In this document: positions 1-7,635 of the stretch, piece after piece | Layout: each line of letters starts with the position of its first letter | Numbering within the stretch: position 1 is the first letter of the stretch | NCBI RefSeq assembly: GCF_030684675.1 | Contig: NZ_JAUXXZ010000027.1 | Span: 1 to 45,276 of the forward strand | Reading direction: 5' to 3' | DNA from: Daejeonella sp. | GTDB lineage: Bacteria; Bacteroidota; Bacteroidia; Sphingobacteriales; Sphingobacteriaceae | Length of the DNA: 45,276 bases | Translations under genes and position numbers: made by a program | Notes under the pieces: model-generated | What the model was told of the DNA's origin: nothing | The model's input: only the letters and a program-made list of their open reading frames with translations | Database searches by the model: none

Positions 1-108
1 TTTGTCATTCCCTTTGGTCAATGAAAGAATATTTATTAGCTATTGTTATTGTTGAAATGGGGGGTCCGGGGGGTGTTAAAAAACTAAAAGCATTGTGGAT
101 AACGTTTT

Positions 109-245
109 AATAAAAGGCAGGGTGAACTATTGTCATTCCTAGTTTTAGAGAACTTATCGTGGTTATAGTCCCTGCCTTTTATTAATTGCCCAGGCCCAAC
201 TAGAATACTACTTTGGATCAACAAAGGTGATAGGCAAAGGCAATT
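109..245 (+). ncRNA. Candidate IS110 bridge RNA with target- and donor-binding loops
   Basis: Two consecutive stem-loops lie between the left end and the transposase. The first has a perfect 14-bp stem (109-122 with 170-183) plus an inner 5-bp stem (126-130 with 165-169). Its loop carries ttgtcattcc at 130-139, identical to the left flank 2-11, and tcgtgg at 157-162, which pairs with ccgcga at 1311-1316 with one G-U pair. The second has a 7-bp stem (184-190 with 239-245). Its loop carries ctagaatac at 200-208, identical to the right end 1303-1311, and caaagg at 222-227, which pairs with cctttg at 11-16. This is the arrangement described for IS621-type bridge RNAs: left target guide, right target guide, left donor guide, right donor guide. 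The true RNA ends are unknown and may extend 5' of 109. Confidence 0.8.
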
Positions 246-270
246 TATCATTTAACTAACAAATAAACGT

Positions 271-1263
271 ATGAAGAACTGGAATGTTATTTTGGGCGTT
301 GATGTTTCAAAACTGACGCTTGACATCTGTTGGGCAGAGGGCAACCTGTATTTAAAAATTGATAACTGCACAAAAGGGTTCAACACCTTTAGAAAATGGT
401 GCAAGCTCCATGAGATTGATTTAAAAGAAACCCTGATCGTAATGGAATACACTGGAGGGTATGAATACCGGTTCATTCAGTTCTGTCAGTCACTTTCCAT
501 TCCTTTTTGCAGAGTCCCCGGATTAGAGATTAAGCAATCCATGGGTATGGTTCGTGGTAAGAGCGACCAGGTAGATTCCTTCCGAATCAGCCAGTACGGT
601 CAAGAGAAAAGTAAGCGTTTAGTACCTTCAAAACCTTTGAATGATACTATTTTAGCCCTTAGACAATTACTCTCATTCCGAAAAAGGCTTGTTCGGGAAA
701 ATGCTGGATGGATAAGTACAGTAAAGGAACGAAAGCACATGTATCCGTTAAAGAAGGTCGATACCATTACTCATACTGCGATGGCAAAGATCAAAGCAAA
801 TAATAAATATATCAGCCAGGCAGAGCAGGAAATTACCGAGATAATTAAAAGCGATGATACTTGGTTACTAAGCTATCGGATTATCAGCAGTATCAAAGGG
901 ATAGGCAAAGTAAATGCATGGATGACCTTAGCATTTACCGAGAACTTCACCAGTTTTACAGATCCACGCAAATATGCTGTATATGTCGGGGTAATCCCTT
1001 TCGAACATACTTCCGGCACTAGCGTCAAGGGCAGAAAACGAGTCAGTCACCTGGCACATAAGGAGCTCAAGCAGGAACTGAATCAAGCCGCTAAAACAGC
1101 CATGGTACATGATCCGGAAATCAGAGCATACGCCGATCGAAAGCTCAAGGATAAAAGCTACTCGCTTGTCCTGAATAATATAAAATTCAAGCTGATCTTA
1201 AGGATGTTCGCACTGATTAAAAGAGGGGAATCATATGTGGAAAATTACGAGAGAGCAGCATGA
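271..1263 (+). CDS. IS110-family transposase/recombinase (DEDD plus serine Tnp domain)
   Basis: This 330-residue protein has the length and two-domain layout of IS110 recombinases. The N-terminal RuvC-like domain shows Asp11 in GVDVSK, Glu59 in VMEYTGG, and Asp99 and Asp102 in KSDQVD, fitting the DEDD set. The C-terminal transposase domain (about 200-290) has an SIKGIG helix-hairpin-like segment and the TSGTS serine region near 248-251, followed by the basic RKRVSH stretch. Family knowledge says such enzymes recombine donor and target DNA guided by a bridge RNA and form a circular intermediate. The frame is intact with no stops, so the element could be active. Its upstream non-coding RNA is annotated separately. 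Confidence 0.93.
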   Translation: MKNWNVILGVDVSKLTLDICWAEGNLYLKIDNCTKGFNTFRKWCKLHEIDLKETLIVMEYTGGYEYRFIQFCQSLSIPFCRVPGLEIKQSMGMVRGKSDQVDSFRISQYGQEKSKRLVPSKPLNDTILALRQLLSFRKRLVRENAGWISTVKERKHMYPLKKVDTITHTAMAKIKANNKYISQAEQEITEIIKSDDTWLLSYRIISSIKGIGKVNAWMTLAFTENFTSFTDPRKYAVYVGVIPFEHTSGTSVKGRKRVSHLAHKELKQELNQAAKTAMVHDPEIRAYADRKLKDKSYSLVLNNIKFKLILRMFALIKRGESYVENYERAA

Positions 1264-1310
1264 TAGAATCTATTTTAAATTAAATTTGGAGATAAGTTAA
1301 ACCTAGAATA

Positions 1311-1367
1311 CCGCGAAAGCGGGAACAACCCTCACCAATTGACTGTCATGGCGGGCCTGACCCGCCA
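1311..1367. repeat. REP-like palindromes; right half of the IS110 target
   Basis: Two adjacent hairpins follow the element. ccgc-gaaa-gcgg at 1311-1322 is the right part of a palindrome whose left part (ttgtcattcc, 2-11) lies on the other side of the IS. A second hairpin, tggcggg-cctga-cccgcca, is at 1349-1367, preceded by gtca as the first one is. These look like members of dispersed palindrome families. A related copy of the first is at 20214-20238. Confidence 0.7.
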
Positions 1368-1403
1368 CCTCAACACTCCAAACTTATCCGTAATTTTATA
1401 GCA

Positions 1404-1411
1404 TAATTTTG
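1404..1411 (+). promoter_or_regulatory. Possible Bacteroidota -7 box (TAnnTTTG) before cbpA
   Basis: taattttg fits the TAnnTTTG consensus. It lies only 13 nt before the ATG, giving a very short leader, and no clear -33 TTTG is seen. Tentative. Confidence 0.28.
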
Positions 1412-1424
1412 ATTACTATTATAC

Positions 1425-2315
1425 ATGGCATTCATCGACTATTACCAGGCACTCGGAATAACTAAATCTGCAACAGATAAGGATATCAAAGCGGCCTATC
1501 GAAAAATGGCCCGAAAATATCATCCTGATGTAAACCCAAATGATAAGGATGCACAAAAGAAATTTCAGGAGATCAATGAGGCAAATGAGGTTTTGAGTGA
1601 TCCCGAAAAACGTAAAAAATACGATCAGTACGGCAAAGACTGGAAACATGCTGATCAGTTCCAATCGCAAGGACAAGGCAGACCATCCGGCGGCCGGAGT
1701 ACCGGGCAGCAGGACTATACAGGCTCATTCAGCGATCAAAATTTCTCAGATTTCTTCAGTTCTATGTTCGGAAAATCATCAGGGCAAAGCAGACAGGCAA
1801 ATTTTAAGGGACAGGATTTCAATGCTGAACTTCGTCTCAATTTAAGAGATGTCTACACCACCCAAAAACAAACCATTACCGTTAATGGTAAAAATATCAG
1901 ACTCACCATCCCTGCCGGAATTGAGAATGGGCAAACGATTAAAATAAAAGGTCATGGTGGACAAGGCATCAATGGCGGACCTGCTGGAGATCTTTTAATC
2001 ACCTTCTCCATAGCAAATGATCCTGAATTCAAACGCGTCGGAAATGACCTGTACAAAAATGTAGAAATTGATCTTTACACTGCAGTGCTTGGTGCCGAAA
2101 TCACTGTCGATACGATGAGTGGTAAAGTCAAACTACCTGTGAAACCTGAAACTCAAAACGGAACCAAAGTAAAACTCAAAGGGAAGGGCTTTCCGGTTTA
2201 TAAAAATGAAAACCAGTTTGGGGACTTGTATATCACCTATACTGTGAAGATCCCTACTGATCTGAGCGAAAAGGAGAAGGAATTGTTCAAAGAATTATCA
2301 AATCTTAGAAAATAA
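1425..2315 (+). CDS. cbpA: CbpA-type DnaJ co-chaperone (J-domain protein)
   Basis: This 296-residue J-domain co-chaperone is expected to stimulate DnaK ATPase activity in the cytoplasm. Residues 1-70 form the J domain with the HPD motif at 33-35 (KYHPDV). A Gly/Ser/Gln-rich linker follows (about 75-125), then two DnaJ C-terminal substrate-binding domains (about 130-290, with IPAGIENGQ and KIKGHGG). The four CxxCxGxG zinc-finger repeats of classical DnaJ are absent, which gives the CbpA-type (class B) layout. The next gene, 4 nt downstream, encodes a CbpM-like modulator, and that pairing supports the CbpA name. The ATG is well placed for the conserved N-terminus DYYQALGI. Confidence 0.92.
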   Translation: MAFIDYYQALGITKSATDKDIKAAYRKMARKYHPDVNPNDKDAQKKFQEINEANEVLSDPEKRKKYDQYGKDWKHADQFQSQGQGRPSGGRSTGQQDYTGSFSDQNFSDFFSSMFGKSSGQSRQANFKGQDFNAELRLNLRDVYTTQKQTITVNGKNIRLTIPAGIENGQTIKIKGHGGQGINGGPAGDLLITFSIANDPEFKRVGNDLYKNVEIDLYTAVLGAEITVDTMSGKVKLPVKPETQNGTKVKLKGKGFPVYKNENQFGDLYITYTVKIPTDLSEKEKELFKELSNLRK

Positions 2316-2319
2316 GGCC

Positions 2320-2628
2320 ATGGCTAAGGCATACTTAATTTCTGTAACTGAATTTTGTGCGTACCATAACATAGAATTCGCATTCATCAGCAATCTGAAG
2401 GAATTTGGATTGGTTGAAATTGTACAAGTTCAGCAGACCGATTATATCCCGGAAGACCAGCTGGAAAAACTGGAACGAATGATCAGATTGCACAGGGAAT
2501 TGGAGATCAATCCCGAAGGACTTGATACCATTGACCATCTGCTTGAGAGAATGATCAGTTTACAAGAGGAAGTGATCATGCTGAAGAACCGGCTACGTCT
2601 TTATGAGGATAATGAGTATATTGATTAA
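2320..2628 (+). CDS. cbpM: CbpM-like chaperone modulator (MerR-type HTH fold)
   Basis: This small protein of 102 residues lies 4 nt after cbpA, so it is surely co-transcribed. It has the CbpM layout: a short MerR-like helix-turn-helix N-terminus (LISVTEFCAYHNIE, then FGLVEIVQ) and a long amphipathic helix at about 60-95 containing ERMISLQEEVIMLKNRL, probably a coiled coil. Family knowledge: CbpM binds the CbpA J domain and blocks its work with DnaK. Recognition rests on size, pattern and neighbour rather than a diagnostic residue. Confidence 0.85.
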   Translation: MAKAYLISVTEFCAYHNIEFAFISNLKEFGLVEIVQVQQTDYIPEDQLEKLERMIRLHRELEINPEGLDTIDHLLERMISLQEEVIMLKNRLRLYEDNEYID

Positions 2629-2640
2629 TCATAAAATCAG

Positions 2641-3111
2641 TAGTGTCCGGGGGAAAATTGAAATTGTAGGAATAATGATCATAATCCTAACTCATCATTG
2701 TTCTCTTTACTTTTCCTGCAGCCCGCCCTGATGAACCCGTTCGGACGGGCAGAAAAGTAACATGCCGAGGAGGAACGACGAGACCATGAGTACCTTAAAA
2801 AACAATAGACAAAAACGAATAAATGCCGCCGCTGTCCCGAAGGTTCGGGAATGCTATTAAAGTTAATGCTTTGGCTTGCCCTGTGCCTACCGCACCAGCT
2901 GAGGCGGAAAAAAACGTTAACGGAGATTTTGTGCTTAGGCCAAAACTTATGAACAGTCCTGTCAGTATAGGTTAAAATACTGCAGGTTTTAAGTCAGTGA
3001 AAATATAAAAATTGATATTATACTGAAGAGGGGCTTGTTTTTTATCGCACAATAAAAACATATTAGGACATAAATAGCTATTTTATCTGAAATTTTATTT
3101 AAACCGGACAC
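2641..3111. repeat. Gene-free stretch bounded by inverted TGTCCGG ends (possible IS/MITE remnant)
   Basis: No convincing gene lies in 2629-3133. The stretch begins with agtgtccgg (2641-2649) and ends with its exact inverted complement ccggacact (3103-3111), with loosely similar AT-rich sequence continuing inward from both ends. The motif ccggacactagtg also appears at 22210-22222. The interior holds a fold-back at 2707-2760 and no recognisable transposase. I read it as a degenerate or non-autonomous element; the 9-bp ends alone are weak proof. Confidence 0.4.
2707..2760. repeat. Fold-back repeat
   Basis: ttacttttc at 2707-2715 is the exact complement of gaaaagtaa at 2752-2760. Inside lie further complementary gcccg/cgggc segments and a cccgt-tcgg-acggg hairpin. 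It lacks a T-run, so it is not a simple terminator; it is probably a dispersed intergenic palindrome. Confidence 0.5.
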
Positions 3112-3133
3112 TTGTGACCATAAAATTTGAGTT

Positions 3134-3496
3134 ATGACATTAATCGCCAAATTACTAATCGCTTTTGTTGCTCTTGAGCACCTGTACATTCTCTGGCTCG
3201 AAATGTTTGCCTGGACAACTGCCGGGAGAAGAACATTTAAATCGATGTCGGCCGATATGTTTGAGAAAACGAAATCTATGGCCGCTAATCAGGGGCTTTA
3301 TAATGGTTTTCTTGCCGCGGGACTGATCTGGTCACTCATCATACAGGATGAAGCATGGTCGAAGAATGTGGCCATGTTTTTCCTTGGCTGTGTTTTGATT
3401 GCAGGGATTTATGGTGCACTAAGCGTTCAGAAATCGATATTTTACGTTCAGGGTATTCCTGCACTTATTGCATTGGCAGCTGTTATTTTCCTTTAG
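3134..3496 (+). CDS. DUF1304 family small membrane protein
   Basis: The protein has 120 residues and four predicted membrane helices (about 3-24, 53-73, 78-100, 102-120). The DUF1304 pattern is visible: a first helix with ALEHLYILWLEMF, then FKSMSADMFEKTKSMAANQGLYNGFLAAGL, and a hydrophobic C-terminus. Function is unknown; it acts in the inner membrane. The C-terminal 14 nt overlap the 3' end of the convergent gene on the other strand. Confidence 0.85.
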   Translation: MTLIAKLLIAFVALEHLYILWLEMFAWTTAGRRTFKSMSADMFEKTKSMAANQGLYNGFLAAGLIWSLIIQDEAWSKNVAMFFLGCVLIAGIYGALSVQKSIFYVQGIPALIALAAVIFL

Positions 3497-4622
3497 CTTT
3501 ATGTAATCTGAACTCCTGTTTATACATCAGGAATGAGGAGTTTGAGAATTCGATCTTCCTTGAGCCTGCGGGACGGTTCAGATCCATCAATGGTTCGAAA
3601 CGAAAATCCATATATAGATTCGGGAGCAGTTTCTGCTGATAGGAATACCGAAGTATAAATAATTTTCTATGCTTTTCAGTATACCCCGGATGAACAATAT
3701 GCTGGGAAACACTCTGATATAAGGGCATTCCATTGGATGAAATAAAGGAATTTCCTTTCCATAGGGTTCCCATTAATGATCCGAATTTTTGGGTATCAAA
3801 ACCAGCATTCAGATACCAGCCGTATCCCTTAGAATAAGGCTGAAGATCAGTAAATGAGAGATCATTAAAAGAAATAAGGTAATTCTCGGTCCTGAGGTTT
3901 TTAACCCAACCTGCAAACGGAAGTTTTAATTTAAAACCAAGTGCCGAATTAACCAGGGTTTGCAATGGGTCATCGGCAACGTCGATCTGCCCACCCTGAT
4001 GAAAAACAGTTAACTGTACCGGCAGGGACAAACTTAGGCTTGAGTTTTTGATCAGATTAAGCTCTGCTGAGAGTCCGCCAAGAATTTGCTCTTGCACCGG
4101 ACTCGGTTTATAGATCATTTTCTTCCAGTTAATGAATGCATCCAGAAATAAATTTTTGCCATTGATGATGAACTGGGTGCCGTATTCAACAGGATCGGTT
4201 ATCTTCTTTTCAAAATCATAGATCGGATCAAGCATGCGATGATGTGTATTGCCTTCGAGCACTCCATTCACCAAAGTGGAATTTCCATGCTGATACTTTA
4301 CACTGAATAAGGGATAGCTTTTATAAATCCCTTCTCCTCCAAAATCCTTACGAAAATGTACTCCAGCAGTTAATGCCAACCTTGGATGAGCATAGTAAAC
4401 GAGCTGTGGCTCCAGCTGAGCTCCAAACAAGGTATATCCATCCTGAATTTTATTGAAATACTCATAATTACGCATGTAATTGAAATTATGAACGCTCAGG
4501 TAAAGTTCACCGGTTCGAACACTATCCGGTCGGATCCGGTACTCCAGACTATCATTTAATATCTGTGCTTCTGAAGAATAAAATAAAACACTAAGTATGA
4601 ATAAGAATAGAATTTTCTTCAT
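3483..4622 (-). CDS. Predicted outer-membrane beta-barrel protein, function unknown
   Basis: The protein is about 379 residues from the preferred start (MKKILFLFILSVLF). An upstream in-frame ATG at 4640 would add six residues ahead of the signal peptide, so I chose the internal one. An N-terminal signal sequence ending near SSEAQ is followed by alternating hydrophobic/polar strands rich in Tyr, Phe and Gly, with no long hydrophobic helix, consistent with an outer-membrane barrel or surface porin-like protein. I do not recognise a family. It stands alone on its strand and overlaps the DUF1304 gene tail to tail by 14 nt. Confidence 0.75.
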   Translation of the reverse strand: MKKILFLFILSVLFYSSEAQILNDSLEYRIRPDSVRTGELYLSVHNFNYMRNYEYFNKIQDGYTLFGAQLEPQLVYYAHPRLALTAGVHFRKDFGGEGIYKSYPLFSVKYQHGNSTLVNGVLEGNTHHRMLDPIYDFEKKITDPVEYGTQFIINGKNLFLDAFINWKKMIYKPSPVQEQILGGLSAELNLIKNSSLSLSLPVQLTVFHQGGQIDVADDPLQTLVNSALGFKLKLPFAGWVKNLRTENYLISFNDLSFTDLQPYSKGYGWYLNAGFDTQKFGSLMGTLWKGNSFISSNGMPLYQSVSQHIVHPGYTEKHRKLFILRYSYQQKLLPNLYMDFRFEPLMDLNRPAGSRKIEFSNSSFLMYKQEFRLHKAKGK

Positions 4623-4700
4623 TGGAAAGATCCGGGCCATTTAACAGGAGCAAATTACTATAAAAATACAGATTTCGGATTGAAAAACAGATGGCGAGAC

Positions 4701-4823
4701 TCACCTGAGAATCATTTTGGTATCGTAGTATAAGCACAATCCTGCTTTGTCGCTAAAGCCTCCTTTGGGACCGCCATAATGATACTTAAAAAGTACCTGG
4801 AAGTACTTGTCTGTATTTTTAGC
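4701..4823 (-). pseudogene. Possible C-terminal gene remnant
   Basis: The minus strand reads about 40 codons open to a TGA at 4701-4703, giving a protein-like end (KYFQVLFKYHYGG, then DKAGLCLYYDTKMIL). It has no start codon and begins just after an in-frame stop at 4824-4826. I do not recognise the family; it may be the tail of a decayed gene. The rest of 4641-5034 is AT-rich with no supported gene. The opposite-strand open frame at 4779-4964 looks like noise. Confidence 0.3.
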
Positions 4824-5034
4824 TCACTCAATCGCCTTGTTAGGCCTTTATACGCTATCACTCTTTTAGCAATTAAATATATCAAGCCAGAACATGCTTG
4901 CTTTTTTATGTCTCCAAATCGCTTATATTTATCTTATAGACCCATTGAATTTAATCTTATTTAGGTTTTTAGACAAACTGTCGTTAGTGGCAAGGCTATG
5001 ACGACACACAAGGCGACAAAAAACAATAAGTAAA

Positions 5035-5901
5035 ATGATATTAAAACTCAAAGCATTTACAATAATTGCGACATATGGACTTGCGATTACTTTGACAAGT
5101 TGCGGTTCATCAACAAACGACAACTCTAACGAACAGACTGCTACCTCGACAACTTTTGCAGACAACAATTCCGCACCAAGCAACATTTACGGAATAAAAG
5201 GCGAAGACATTGTAATTCGGAAAGGACCTGGCAAAAAATATGACAAAATAATAAATGAAAAGGCGACAGAAGCTATGCATAAAACTCAATATGCAACTGT
5301 TGACTATTCTTGCAAAGTTAGAGAGGACGAAACAAAAGATGGTTGGTCAAAAATTGTAGTAGTTGACCCCGATTGGCTTTCAGAAAGTCATCAAGGCTGG
5401 ATTGAAACAAAGCACATCATCAAGACGGAAGAACAAGCAACAGAAAACGTTGTTCCAAGACAAGCCGAAATTTTCAATGAAGTATCCCAAGTTCAATCAA
5501 AACTAAGTGGTGTAGGAATTGGCGAATTAAAACAATGGCGTAATGACAGCTATAGTTGGATGTCATCGTCCCCTTATTATTCTTTTGGTTCAGCTTCTTC
5601 AGACAATGGTATGCAAAACAATTTGGCTTACTACTTAGAAAGCAAAAGTGAAACTTACATTGAGACAGTAAAACTTGTATTGAACATTAATAATAGTTCC
5701 GAAAAAACGGAAGGATTATCAATATTGGACAAAACAGCTCAAAAAACTTTTACGGTACTTAAACTAAAAATACCAGCAGGACTTTCAGCTGCTATAAAAT
5801 CAGGCGACAATTTCAGTAAAGACGATACCGATTATAAAGTTTCATTAACGCTTGACAGAAGCAAACTTGAAACTTGGAAACTAACAATTGAAGCTAAATG
5901 A
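5035..5901 (+). CDS. SH3-domain lipoprotein, function unknown
   Basis: This 288-residue protein has a lipoprotein signal with lipobox LTSC (Cys at about residue 23) followed by a Ser/Thr/Asn-rich tether. Residues 50-140 resemble a bacterial SH3 domain: DIVIRKGPGKKYDKI at the start and GWIETKHI at the end. The C-terminal half has no recognised domain. The gene is visibly more AT-rich than its neighbours. It is bracketed by the inverted 9-mers gttagtggc (4983-4991) and gccactaac (5922-5930), suggesting it may have arrived as a unit. It is probably periplasm-facing, anchored to the outer or inner membrane. Confidence 0.7.
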   Translation: MILKLKAFTIIATYGLAITLTSCGSSTNDNSNEQTATSTTFADNNSAPSNIYGIKGEDIVIRKGPGKKYDKIINEKATEAMHKTQYATVDYSCKVREDETKDGWSKIVVVDPDWLSESHQGWIETKHIIKTEEQATENVVPRQAEIFNEVSQVQSKLSGVGIGELKQWRNDSYSWMSSSPYYSFGSASSDNGMQNNLAYYLESKSETYIETVKLVLNINNSSEKTEGLSILDKTAQKTFTVLKLKIPAGLSAAIKSGDNFSKDDTDYKVSLTLDRSKLETWKLTIEAK

Positions 5902-6024
5902 GGACAGAGGAAAAAAGGCAAGCCACTAACAGCACCAACATAGTCTACTTACATTAATTTGTAAATTCGCCAAAAGATGAATGAAAAGACAAATCAACAT
6001 CACATAGTAAATTGAAAATAAATA

Positions 6025-6111
6025 ATGGGTAAGGAAAAAATTTCCATACGTTTTTTTGACGATCGCGAAGTGCGAGTTGTTTGGGAATATGAAGGAAATA
6101 GAGCAAGGTAA
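6025..6111 (+). pseudogene. N-terminal fragment of a Bro-N/RhuM-like gene
   Basis: The ATG at 6025 starts a 28-codon frame (MGKEKISIRFFDDREVRVVW) that matches my memory of the start of Bacteroidota Bro-N/Fic- or RhuM-associated proteins, and it then stops. A later portion of what seems to be the same protein resumes at 6979, with another decayed gene between. It is probably non-functional. Confidence 0.55.
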
Positions 6112-6149
6112 AAATGAGGTTCAATAAATAAATAATTAATTATTATACT

Positions 6150-6972
6150 ATGGAAAAGAAAAATGAAATAAAATTATTTGAAGAGGAAAAAGCCAGATCC
6201 CTTTGGGATGAGACTTTAGAGAAATGGTTTTTTTCAATTGTAGATGTAGTCAGTGTTCTAACAGAGAGTCCAAACCCTAATAATTATTGGAAAGTTTTAA
6301 AGAATAGACTAAAGAAAGAGGGAAGTCAGTTGGTTACAAATTGTAACCAACTGAAAATGCAATCAACTGATGGTAAATATTATAAAACAGATGTAGCTGA
6401 TACAGAACAACTTTTTCGTTTAATTCAATCTATTCCTTCACCAAAAGCAGAACCTTTTAAACTATGGTTGGCTAAAGTAGCCTCTGAAAGATTGGATGAA
6501 ATGCAAGACCCTGAATTGAGCATTGACAGGGCTTTAGAACAATATATGAATTTGGGTTATTCTTAAAGCTGGATTAACCAACGCCTGAAAAGCATAGAAA
6601 TCCGAAAAGACTAACTGATGAATGGAAGAAAAGAGGTTTAAAGGAAGGTGTTCAGTTTGCTACACTTACCGATATTATTACCAAAGCATGGAGCGATAAA
6701 ACGACTAAGGATTACAAAATGCTAAAAGGTTTGAAAAAAGAAAACCTGAGGGAGATAACATGACCAATACGGAACTCATTTTAAACATGCTTGCAGAAGC
6801 TTCTACCAAAGATATTTCGGCTGCTGTTGAACCTAAAAATTTTGCAGCAAGTAAAAAAGTGGCCAAACAAGGCGGTAACGTTGCCAAGGTTGCCCTGAAA
6901 GAACTGGAGGCAAAAACAGGTAATAAGATTGTTAGTGCGTTGAATGCTAAAAAGACTCTGCCAGGGAAATAG
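6150..6972 (+). pseudogene. Decayed phage antirepressor-type Bro-N gene
   Basis: The first 138 codons read as a Bro-N domain (SLWDETLEKWFFSIVDVV, then IQSIPSPKAEPFKLWLAKVA) and stop at 6564-6566 (TAA). Homologous sequence continues in-frame as SWINQRLKSIEIRKD. It then shifts frame near 6613 to give LTDEWKKRGLKEGVQFATL, and shifts again near 6752 (two extra bases, gggagataac) into the frame that starts MTNTELILNMLAEAST and ends at 6972. One stop and two frameshifts show decay of a single ~270-residue antirepressor-like gene. Such proteins occur in prophages and mobile islands. The segment 6760-6972 could be called a 70-aa gene in isolation, but it is the tail of this one. Confidence 0.8.
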
Positions 6973-6978
6973 AATTAG

Positions 6979-7110
6979 TAAGTAGTATTGGAAACGACTA
7001 CATCAAAACCCGCAACTATTGGAAATATCTTAAAACGAAATTAAAGAAAGAAAACAGCCAAGTGGTTAGTGTCACTACCCAACTGAAATTTCTTGCCCCT
7101 AGTGCTAAAA
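6979..7110 (+). pseudogene. Internal fragment of a second Bro-N-like gene
   Basis: The frame from about 6979 reads VSSIGNDYIKTRNYWKYLK and continues to QVVSVTTQLKFLAP. This is the middle of a Bro-N type protein ('TRNYWKYLK...VSVTTQLK'). There is no start and the similarity ends near 7110. It most likely belongs with the N-terminal fragment at 6025-6111, with the 6150-6972 remnant lying between the two halves. Confidence 0.6.
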
Positions 7111-7178
7111 ATTTCGCCTTCGCAAAACGGAAAACGTTATATCGGACTCACATTAAAATCGGGTGATGCCCTTCATCC

Positions 7179-7592
7179 TTATTGCTTCTCATATGTACTT
7201 ACAAACCCATCCGCAGCAATATGTCCATAATACAGGCTTAATTTACCTCCGGAAATTTTAAAGTAAAGATCAATTACATTCTGATCGCTTTGAAAATCTA
7301 TCTTATGAGATAGTTTTTCACCGTTTACTTCAGCTTCTTCTTCAATAATGGTGTAAGTGCCATTTATAGCAGGATTAGTCCCGTATTTTTGCTGAAATTT
7401 ATTTCCATCAAATTTGAGGATATTACCATTTCCGGGTTCATAATCAGAAGGGGAATTTGCTGGTCTGTAACCCCCTTCAATATGCCTTAATTCCCAGGTA
7501 CCCTCCAGCTTTGACTGTAGTCTTTCTTCTTTATCACAGCTTACAGAAGTGAATACTATAAAGATCAATGCAATTTTCAGGGAGAGTTTCAT
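7179..7592 (-). CDS. Small lipocalin-like lipoprotein
   Basis: The protein is about 137 residues. The signal MKLSLKIALIFIVFTSVSC ends in a lipobox (SVSC). An ATG two codons upstream, at 7598, is equally possible. The mature part begins with LEGTWELRHIEGG, a typical start of Bacteroidota lipocalin-like/DUF4488-type folds, and contains alternating strands such as ILKFDGNKFQQKYG and INGTYTIIEE. Ligand and role are unknown. It is a single gene without a visible partner. Confidence 0.7.
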   Translation of the reverse strand: MKLSLKIALIFIVFTSVSCDKEERLQSKLEGTWELRHIEGGYRPANSPSDYEPGNGNILKFDGNKFQQKYGTNPAINGTYTIIEEEAEVNGEKLSHKIDFQSDQNVIDLYFKISGGKLSLYYGHIAADGFVSTYEKQ

Positions 7593-7635
7593 AAACATAT
7601 ATTTAAACTATTGTGAACTCGACATAATATTAAAA

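Larger units (their letters stand above)
13..1312 (+). mobile_element. IS110-family insertion sequence (complete)
   Basis: The element holds one DEDD transposase gene preceded by a structured non-coding region, the layout of the IS110 group, and has no terminal inverted repeats. I place the ends by matching the predicted bridge-RNA guides to the flanks. The left boundary follows the CC at 11-12, the right boundary precedes the CC at 1311-1312, and CC is the duplicated core. Removing 13-1312 restores a REP-like palindrome, ttcCCgcgaaagcgggaa, which supports these ends independently. The ends are inferred; the gene and the repeats are seen directly. Confidence 0.85.

Noticed and set aside
1291-1298. 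gataagtt, an exact complement of aacttatc (151-158) in the first bridge-RNA loop, considered as the right target match.
   Set aside because: It does not place a common core next to both ends. The CC core at 1311-1312 fits all four guides and restores a palindrome on excision.
4779-4964. A 61-codon plus-strand open frame starting MILKKYLEVLV.
   Set aside because: AT-rich, no family resemblance, no ribosome site, and its start overlaps a more protein-like reading on the other strand.
4983-5930. Integron attC sites around the lipoprotein gene.
   Set aside because: The 9-mers do not fit the RYYYAAC/GTTRRRY core-site consensus, and no second core site is found downstream.
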